Shown here: positions 28,488 through 33,742 of the stretch, one piece after another
How the letters are laid out: each line of letters opens with the position of its first letter
Numbering within the stretch: the first letter of the stretch is position 1
Source: Thermococcus nautili
Lineage (GTDB): Archaea; Methanobacteriota_B; Thermococci; Thermococcales; Thermococcaceae
Length of the DNA stretch: 64,000 nt
Direction: 5' to 3'
Assembly: GCF_000585495.1 (NCBI RefSeq)
Contig: NZ_CP007264.1
Coordinates: forward strand, 992,001-1,056,000
Notes under the pieces: model-generated
What the model saw: only the letters and a program-made list of their open reading frames with translations
Databases searched by the model: none
Told to the model about the DNA's origin: nothing
Made by a program: the position numbers and the translations under genes

Positions 28488-29036
28488 GTGGGCTGGGACA
28501 TGGGACTCGATTATGAAGAAACATACAAGCTCCTTCTCAAAGACCTCACCGAGGCGAGAAGAAAAGACGGCATAAAAGCACTCAAGAGAAGGCTTTACCT
28601 GATAATCCTCCTTACTCAGCTCAGGAATGGCTCGCGGATTGGTGAGGCGATTGAGTTCATATCGAAAGTCTCGCAGGAATACTCGCGAGAGGCCCTTATA
28701 ACGGTGGAAAAGCGAACCGATGGGTACCAGAGGCTGATGGTGTTGCCCAAAGAAGTCAAGAAGGCAGATTTATTGACTGTCAAAGGCCTTCTTGAGGAGG
28801 AACTCCAAAAGCATGGCAGAAAGGGCATGGTTGCTAAAATCTCGACTTGGGTGAAAAAGACATACGGCTTCAACACTCACAGCCTAAGGTATGCCTTTGT
28901 GAGTTATCTCGCTCAAAAGAAGTACCCACCGCAGATTATTGCAAAAATAACGGGTCATAAGAGGCTCGATTACATTCTTCATTATACTCAGGAAAAGGCC
29001 GCTCAAGAATTGCTTGTGAAGCTGGATTTGATTTAG
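28488..29036 (+). CDS. Small tyrosine recombinase (catalytic domain only)
   Basis: About 182 residues and without the usual N-terminal DNA-binding domain. The catalytic set is visible: Arg in RNGSRIGEAIEF, Lys in VEKRTDGYQ, HSLRYAFVSYL, GHKRLDYILHY and the nucleophile Tyr in HYTQEK. Small archaeal recombinases of this sort occur on plasmids and viruses. GTG 28488 is chosen with AGGTGG upstream; ATG 28500 is an alternative. It is the third tyrosine recombinase in the element. Confidence 0.82.
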   Translation: MGWDMGLDYEETYKLLLKDLTEARRKDGIKALKRRLYLIILLTQLRNGSRIGEAIEFISKVSQEYSREALITVEKRTDGYQRLMVLPKEVKKADLLTVKGLLEEELQKHGRKGMVAKISTWVKKTYGFNTHSLRYAFVSYLAQKKYPPQIIAKITGHKRLDYILHYTQEKAAQELLVKLDLI

Positions 29037-29089
29037 CTTCCAAAAATACCTTTCTCAATTTTAAAAATACTAATATTAGTATTAATTCA

Positions 29090-29111
29090 GTGTAAGGTAA
29101 GTGCCTTACCG
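29090..29111. repeat. Element palindrome, copy 1
   Basis: GTGTAAGG-TAAGTG-CCTTACCG; the last two bases deviate. It ends seven bases before the TATA-like TTTTAAAC that would drive the GC-rich RNA. Confidence 0.85.
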
Positions 29112-29144
29112 AAAAATTTTTAAACTCCTCAAGGGTTATATGTT

Positions 29145-29370
29145 CTCGTAGGGACGACCCAGTGGGCGTCCCGTCCGTCCGACGGCTCCGCGGGCGGTTC
29201 GATGACCCCCGTGTAGGGAGAGGGGTGCGCAGGCCGTGCCCTCCTGAAGCGGGGCGAGGTAAAACATGAGGACCCCTCGCGAGGGGGTCTGATGCTCAGC
29301 AGGGACTTCGTGGCAGGGAATCCAGCGGCTGGAGCGGGGGCCACCCCCTCTTACTCTTCCCAGGGAACTT
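29145..29370 (+). ncRNA. GC-rich structured RNA candidate in the element
   Basis: About 225 bases of very GC-rich sequence stand in an AT-rich neighbourhood, a classic mark of structured RNA in hyperthermophiles. Hairpins seen by eye: GGGACG…CGTCCC enclosing CCC-AGT-GGG (29151-29172); CCGTCCG…CGGGCGG (29174-29196); GACCCCT-CGCG-AGGGGGTC (about 29271-29289); CCAG-CGG-CTGG (about 29323) inside GTGGC…GCCAC. A TATA-like TTTTAAAC at 29118 would start transcription near 29145. Reading frames here look unlike protein. I do not recognise RNase P, SRP or an IS200/605-type guide RNA in it. Boundaries are approximate. Confidence 0.6.
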
Positions 29371-29375
29371 TATAC

Positions 29376-29397
29376 GAGTTTTAAAGTTTTAAAACTC
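29376..29397. terminator. AT-rich perfect inverted repeat after the GC-rich RNA
   Basis: GAGTTTTAAA-GT-TTTAAAACTC is a perfect 10-bp inverted repeat just beyond the RNA candidate. It may end that transcript. The TTTTAAAAC inside could also serve as a TATA box. Confidence 0.4.
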
Positions 29398-29450
29398 TTG
29401 ATTTACTCTTCAGAACCTCCAAAAACCTGGAAGCAACAACTCAAAATTCA

Positions 29451-29472
29451 GTGTAAGGTAATCACCTTACAC
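29451..29472. repeat. Element palindrome, copy 2
   Basis: GTGTAAGG-TAATCA-CCTTACAC, both arms perfect. It overlaps the stop codon of the zinc-finger gene and, unlike most copies, is not upstream of an obvious TATA box. Confidence 0.88.
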
Positions 29473-29799
29473 CGGCTCCACCCGCTTTATCTTTCCGACC
29501 AGCATTGCCACGAGCTCATCAACACTCTTATCCCTGAACGTGGGAACGTCTTCTTTAGAGTGAACTTCGATAACGTGCCATCGAGCGCTCTCAAAGTCGT
29601 CAAAAGCGTCCAGGCAGGCCTTACAGTAAAACTTCGAGCTTGAGGGGACCTCAAACACGAGGGCGCCAATGGCAACCTCCTCATCAAAGCCTAACTCCTT
29701 GAGCTTTTCAGTCGTCAAACCCATCTCCTTTTTGACAGCCTTGAGCAGGACTCCGTAATCCTCACTTGCCAGCCCGGTTTCAATGTGAAGGAACACCAT
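29467..29799 (-). CDS. C2H2 zinc-finger protein
   Basis: A 110-residue protein with a single finger at about residues 58-82: C-x2-C in FYCKACLDAF, then H and H in RWHVIEVH (C-x2-C-x12-H-x4-H). The N-terminal half is small and acidic; the C-terminus is helical. Such proteins are frequent on archaeal viruses and plasmids, where several bind DNA. GGGAGGG precedes the ATG by eight bases. It could be a regulator, although nothing ties it to the palindromes beyond sharing the element. Confidence 0.75.
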   Translation of the reverse strand: MVFLHIETGLASEDYGVLLKAVKKEMGLTTEKLKELGFDEEVAIGALVFEVPSSSKFYCKACLDAFDDFESARWHVIEVHSKEDVPTFRDKSVDELVAMLVGKIKRVEPV

Positions 29800-29830
29800 C
29801 TTTAATTCCCTCCCTAATTACGGTCGAATC

Positions 29831-30430
29831 TCAGTCGTCTAAATAATACACCATAAAATCAATGAGGCTGTCCTCTTCGAGTTCATCAAGATAATCGTAG
29901 TAATAATCATCGTCATCATAAACTGTGGGCTGGATGTTATGCTGTGAATTCTGCTCTTCATGGCCTCCACCAAAAATCCCTGCCATGGCGATTAAGAGGG
30001 CAATACCAAGCACAACTTCTCCCGCAATGAAGCTGAATATCGCCATTGCTAAAAAGAACAACCCTAAAAGCAACTTAAGTAATGCCCAAATTGTTTGACC
30101 CCAGTTACGCCTCTTCTGGATTTTATGCGACTTTGTGTATGTTTTTGATTGTACTCTCATGGGTTTCGCCGAGGCCCGGGTTACATTGGTGGCTTGGCTT
30201 TCTTTTTGAACGTTTGGATTTTTCTCTTGGAGTTTTTGTTTTGGTCTGGTAATAACTTCGAAAACAAGCTTCTTGGGAGTTCGTTCAATTAATCTTACGC
30301 GTATTCTTTTGGGGTGAGGTTTATTCGGAACCCAAAAAATATACATTTCTCCCTCTTTAAATTTGTCCACGACCCAGAACGCTCTCTTTCTGTCTTTTAC
30401 GACCTCTTCTCTCCTGAAGAAACTTCCCAA
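29831..30430 (-). CDS. Putative membrane protein with acidic C-terminus
   Basis: A 199-residue frame. The N-terminal 70 residues look like a small beta domain (WVVDKFKEGEMYIFWVPN). A basic Gln/Lys-rich linker follows, then two hydrophobic helices at about residues 115-155 (LLKLLLGLFFLAMAIFSFIA, VVLGIALLIAMAGIFGG) and a tail rich in Asp and Tyr (DDDDYYYDYLDE). The start is uncertain: the only in-frame codon near the edge is TTG. No family is recognised. Confidence 0.6.
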   Translation of the reverse strand: MGSFFRREEVVKDRKRAFWVVDKFKEGEMYIFWVPNKPHPKRIRVRLIERTPKKLVFEVITRPKQKLQEKNPNVQKESQATNVTRASAKPMRVQSKTYTKSHKIQKRRNWGQTIWALLKLLLGLFFLAMAIFSFIAGEVVLGIALLIAMAGIFGGGHEEQNSQHNIQPTVYDDDDYYYDYLDELEEDSLIDFMVYYLDD

Positions 30431-30574
30431 CTCTAACCAGATTGTCTCGCTTCACAAGTTCCAGCCTTCTCATTTAATCACACACCCCTGAACATCAAAA
30501 AGAAGGTATGAAAAAGGACCTAAACCAGTTAAATCCAATCTCCACTTGTCACCTTATTAGACATCATTGCGAAA

Positions 30575-31108
30575 TTAGCATGCCCCTAGCCCACTAGCAT
30601 AACCATCATCATATCCAATGTCATACCAGTCTCCCCAGGTCCTTTCCCAAGTAATCTTGTTATTTACATCAATTAGCTTAATATAAGTGCGACCCTCCGT
30701 ACTGTATCCCATGTTTTCATATCTTAAAATCTTGGCTTTATTTGTGTTGACATTGACGGCTAGTACCACGATATATTTTATTGTTAAATCCGTTCCAAGG
30801 ATAAGCTTGTCTGGATTGTGGTCCTTGAGGATTATCCTGTTTTCAATATAAATGGGGAATTCCACATTGACTCTTGCTAAATACATTCCTTCATATTTAT
30901 CGGATTTTTTAATATTTATTATTTTTATTGAAATATCCTCACTGGCAGGATAATAATAGTAAATATGTGTTGCGATGACAGTTTTCACATAGTAATCGAC
31001 CATAACCCTTTTCAGTGGACCTGATATGGAGTTGAAAACAATCTCTTGGACCTTTTTCTTTTTGTTCCATTCTTGAAACTTGTTTTTTACTTTATCCATT
31101 ACCCCCAT
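30575..31108 (-). CDS. Element protein of unknown function
   Basis: A 177-residue protein with a Lys-rich helical start (MDKVKNKFQEWNKKKKV) and then alternating beta-type segments rich in Tyr and Ile (YYVKTVIATHIYYYYPASE). It has no signal peptide and no membrane segment. Strongly AT-rich coding with A/T third positions contrasts with the host. The second Met (31099) is an equally good start. The function is unknown. Confidence 0.6.
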   Translation of the reverse strand: MGVMDKVKNKFQEWNKKKKVQEIVFNSISGPLKRVMVDYYVKTVIATHIYYYYPASEDISIKIINIKKSDKYEGMYLARVNVEFPIYIENRIILKDHNPDKLILGTDLTIKYIVVLAVNVNTNKAKILRYENMGYSTEGRTYIKLIDVNNKITWERTWGDWYDIGYDDGYASGLGAC

Positions 31109-31158
31109 AAAAATCCCCCCAGGGATTATGGTCCCTAAAGACTAAAAATAAGAGATGT

Positions 31159-31791
31159 TTACCTGCCAAGGCTAATTCTGTCTGGTTTTATTATCCATAA
31201 CAGCCATGCCAGTGGTTCAATGGTAGCCCACAGTATCACTATCCCTCCAAGCCACATAATAAGGGCAGCAAGCCCTATCAATATGTGGAAACCAGGTGTT
31301 GCAATCCATCCCTCAGTTGCATTCTTAGCATTTCTCTTGATGTTGTTATATATTTTCCATACAAAATTTAACATTGTGGACGATGTCGCCACCTCGGAAG
31401 ATGTCTTATACTTTAGGTACGTTCCAAGTGCAAAAACTGCCATAACAAGGATCCACAATTCTTCAGTAGTCCACCCCGACCCCAAATAATCCGCAGGATC
31501 TTTTATTAGTTCCACCCACAACCATATCCATCCAATTCCGATTATTGCAGAAATTGCTCTGGAGATTTGAATTTTCATGTTAGGCTTTGATCCAAAGTAC
31601 TCAATTGCAAATGATGCTAAGGCCGCGAATATTGCAGATAACCCCAAAGCCAATGCCGGGCTTGGGCCCCCTGCTAAGATTCCCCATATGAACAATGGGC
31701 CCGACAACATTCCTCCAATTCCAACTGGTATCCTCATCAAGCTTCTGTGTTTTATAACTATGTCTGTCTTTGACCACATCTGTTCGGCCAT
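31159..31791 (-). CDS. Polytopic membrane protein of unknown function
   Basis: A 210-residue protein with about six hydrophobic helices (for example IGGMLSGPLFIWGILAGG, ALGLSAIFAALASFAIEYFG, ISAIIGIGWIWLWVEL, LWILVMAVFALGTYL, ILIGLAALIMWLGGIVILWA). GGTGATGCC precedes ATG 31791. It forms a same-strand AT-rich cluster with the two genes downstream, which may build one membrane structure. Confidence 0.7.
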   Translation of the reverse strand: MAEQMWSKTDIVIKHRSLMRIPVGIGGMLSGPLFIWGILAGGPSPALALGLSAIFAALASFAIEYFGSKPNMKIQISRAISAIIGIGWIWLWVELIKDPADYLGSGWTTEELWILVMAVFALGTYLKYKTSSEVATSSTMLNFVWKIYNNIKRNAKNATEGWIATPGFHILIGLAALIMWLGGIVILWATIEPLAWLLWIIKPDRISLGR

Positions 31792-31897
31792 GGCATCACC
31801 AGTTTAAGTCAGAAATCTGCCCAATATATAAAATTTATCAATGAAAAAATTATCACACTTTTAAAAATAAAAACTTATTGAACATAAAAATAAGTTT

Positions 31898-32266
31898 TTA
31901 ACTAAACCCAATCTCTTTCAAGAGTTCAACGACCCTGTTGAATGGCTCTGCCAGAACCTCTTCGTCCCAGAACTCGTCGGGAACGGCCATCTTAGCGTGG
32001 ACCTTGCCGTCCTCCTCATAAAGGAGCAGGTGGCACGGGGCGACCATTCCGATTTCCTCATTCCTCGTCCAGAGGTCGTAAAATATCTTGGCGTTGCAGA
32101 GGCCAAGAGTCTTGTACTTGGGCATATCAATGCCGAGCTTATTCTTCACAACGGCAGTGAAGTCCTGCTCCCAAACAACGGCGAAACCGGCCTGCGGAAG
32201 AACCTCCTTCACCTTGGCCTCAGCCTCATCGAAGGTTCCGTTAAACACCAACTTTGCTTCAATCAT
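31898..32266 (-). CDS. DUF302 family protein
   Basis: A 122-residue protein. It matches the DUF302 pattern: the AGFAVVWEQDFTAVVKNKLGID block, LGLCNAKIFYDLWTRNEEIGMVAPCHLLLYE and a C-terminal helix. DUF302 proteins bind small ligands or heme-like groups in some cases, but no reaction is established. Codon use is GC-rich, unlike the three genes downstream of it. GGGTGTATTG lies before the ATG. Palindrome copy 3 stands about 105 bases upstream, next to its TATA box. Confidence 0.8.
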   Translation of the reverse strand: MIEAKLVFNGTFDEAEAKVKEVLPQAGFAVVWEQDFTAVVKNKLGIDMPKYKTLGLCNAKIFYDLWTRNEEIGMVAPCHLLLYEEDGKVHAKMAVPDEFWDEEVLAEPFNRVVELLKEIGFS

Positions 32267-32372
32267 TCAATACACCCTCCACTAACCCTTGTTGGTTTGT
32301 AGGAAGGCTGTTTGTCGAGTAAACGCCTAAACGGCAGAAAAAAATCGGGATTTCAGACTTTATAAAACTTAC

Positions 32373-32394
32373 GTGTAAGGTAGTTGCCTTACAC
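32373..32394. repeat. Element palindrome, copy 3
   Basis: GTGTAAGG-TAGTTG-CCTTACAC, both arms perfect. It lies five bases upstream of the minus-strand TATA box GTTTTATAAA (32359-32368) for the DUF302 gene, where it would overlap the BRE. Confidence 0.9.
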
Positions 32395-32489
32395 AGATAA
32401 AAGATTTTTTACTTGACACAATTTAACAAAATGGGTCCGAGCAATCCTGCTTGTTAGGTTCGAAAATGAAACAAAATGCACAGGGAATT

Positions 32490-32951
32490 TCAGTCATCTC
32501 GAATCGGTGTGAGACTTCTCTCGCCATAATCCTTGAGGAATATCCCAGCCGCGTGAAGGAGCGCGTCAATGAACCATTCACTCGGTTCGACTTCAAAGTA
32601 TGCCATAATCGGTTTTCCGTTGAGTGCGCCCCTCAGAAGAACCCTGTCCTCAGAGAGTCTAATGAGAAACAAATCGACAATTGCACCTCTTCCGTGATTT
32701 CTTATGACCATCCCTCGGGAGATGGGCATAAAACCATTAATCCAGAAGGCGTTAATGTCTTCTCCGTTGTGAACCTTGAATATTTTCACTTTTTTGATAT
32801 TGATACTCACGTTGAGGTCTGGCGAGAAGTATCCATCCGCGATTGGGTCAATACCAATGTCTTTTGGCTGGGCCTCTTCGAGCTTGAGGCGTGGATTGTC
32901 CTTGATTAACCTGGCAATGATTTCGGCGGGCATTAAGTTTTCCCCATTCAT
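32490..32951 (-). CDS. Element protein of unknown function
   Basis: A 153-residue soluble protein (start MNGENLMPAEIIARLIKDNP). It has a helical N-terminus, a beta-rich centre (VSINIKKVKIFKVHNGEDIN, LFLIRLSEDRVLLRGALNG) and a C-terminal helix. No motif is recognised. GGGGTGGTG lies just before ATG 32951; GTG 32960 is also open. Palindrome copy 4 is beside its promoter, so it shares control with other element genes. Confidence 0.6.
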   Translation of the reverse strand: MNGENLMPAEIIARLIKDNPRLKLEEAQPKDIGIDPIADGYFSPDLNVSINIKKVKIFKVHNGEDINAFWINGFMPISRGMVIRNHGRGAIVDLFLIRLSEDRVLLRGALNGKPIMAYFEVEPSEWFIDALLHAAGIFLKDYGERSLTPIRDD

Positions 32952-33009
32952 CGACACCACCCCATTTGACCCTAAAGAAGACTGTAAACGGTCAAAGTTT
33001 AAAAAGACT

Positions 33010-33031
33010 GCGTCAGGCTTTTGCCTTACAC
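33010..33031. repeat. Element palindrome, copy 4 (degenerate left arm)
   Basis: GCGTCAGG-CTTTTG-CCTTACAC. The left arm has GTCAGG in place of GTAAGG, the same change seen in copies 5 and 6. It lies five bases upstream of the minus-strand TATA box TTTTTAAAC (32998-33005). Confidence 0.8.
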
Positions 33032-33327
33032 TGAATCAAAGCCGGAGAATTTAAATACACATAAAAACGCCGTTTTTATGTGCATGAAAATTATATAAAC
33101 CTGTTCCCTGTAAAGTTTTTTAAATTTTGTAAAAAATCCAAAGAGAACATCGCGTGTACTCTTTAGTGCAGTATATACCCAAGTTTGTACCTGTACCCTT
33201 GGATTTTTGAAAATCGAAAAAAATCGTTGAGGGAACCAGAGAACATTACGATGAACAATCGTATTGCATTGTGGGGCAAATTTGTGGATTTTGCTCGTGA
33301 AACTCCCCTCTTACCACTCCTTTGGTG

Positions 33328-33520
33328 TATATAAGGTGGACAGGGACCCCCCAGTTTTGCGAAAAATTCGAAGGGTACGGAGAACAGGGAACGAGAATTT
33401 GAATACATTTGTACAGCAAAACTTGTACACCCGTGCGTTACTCTGATGAGTGTTATGTTCCCTGTTCTCCGTACCCTAATATTTTTTCGCGTACTTTCGC
33501 TGACACCCCCCTGTATATAG
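33328..33520. promoter_or_regulatory. Convergent TATA boxes around a 34-nt inverted repeat
   Basis: A plus-strand TATATAAG (33328-33335) and a minus-strand CTATATAC (33513-33520) point at each other. Each lies about 44 bases outside the nearer arm of the inverted repeat at 33359-33490. Two short opposed transcripts would therefore each begin just outside an arm and be complementary. Confidence 0.5.
33359..33490. repeat. 34-nt inverted repeat in the origin region
   Basis: Left arm 33359-33392 and right arm 33457-33490. The inner 20 bases (GGGTACGGAGAACAGGGAAC, 33373-33392) are perfectly inverted at 33457-33476. The outer GCGAAAAA is also matched. The 64-base centre contains TTGTAC twice. Confidence 0.9.
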
Positions 33521-33598
33521 GCCCATTTTTGCAAAAATTCTGCATTTTTCACTCTCCCCTGCACCACCCGTGTATAACCCCACCAGTCGAGCAGTTCA

Positions 33599-33620
33599 GC
33601 GTAAGGCACTCACCTGACAC
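33599..33620. repeat. Element palindrome, copy 5
   Basis: GCGTAAGG-CACTCA-CCTGACAC, one change in each arm. First of three copies in the 90 bases ahead of the MCM promoter. Confidence 0.82.
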
Positions 33621-33625
33621 CGCCG

Positions 33626-33647
33626 GTGTAAGGCAAAAACCTGACAC
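33626..33647. repeat. Element palindrome, copy 6
   Basis: GTGTAAGG-CAAAAA-CCTGACAC; the right arm has GAC in place of TAC. It starts 27 bases after copy 5. Confidence 0.85.
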
Positions 33648-33663
33648 TAACCACGGGACATCA

Positions 33664-33685
33664 GTGTAAGGCACTTGCCTTACAC
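33664..33685. repeat. Element palindrome, copy 7
   Basis: GTGTAAGG-CACTTG-CCTTACAC, both arms perfect. It ends 15 bases before the TATA-like TTTTAAT (33700) of the MCM gene. Confidence 0.9.
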
Positions 33686-33742
33686 CAGCGACCAGCTTGT
33701 TTTAATTGCTCATACCTAACTCCCTCTTTTCGGGTGAAGGGC

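Larger units (their letters stand above)
33032..33598. other. Candidate replication origin region
   Basis: About 570 non-coding bases, AT-rich and full of repeats, directly ahead of the MCM gene. Contents: the perfect inverted repeat ATAAAAACG-C-CGTTTTTAT (33061-33079); TTGTAC motifs near 33182, 33409 and 33423; GGGAAC/AGAGAAC motifs near 33229; and the large inverted repeat with two convergent TATA boxes described separately. Small frames here (for example 33163-33609 minus) look non-coding. Calling it the origin is inference from position and structure. Confidence 0.55.

Noticed and set aside
29129-29344. 71-codon minus-strand frame in the GC-rich block
   Set aside because: Composition is Pro/Ala/Arg by base bias, no ribosome site is present, and the DNA is better explained by RNA hairpins.
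29145-29370. GC-rich RNA as RNase P RNA, SRP RNA or a hammerhead ribozyme
   Set aside because: The conserved RNase P and SRP cores were not found, and the CTGATG near 29289 lacks the partner GAAA of a hammerhead.
33163-33669. Frames of 86 and 148 codons in the origin region
   Set aside because: They cross the inverted repeat and palindromes, have no ribosome sites and do not look like protein.
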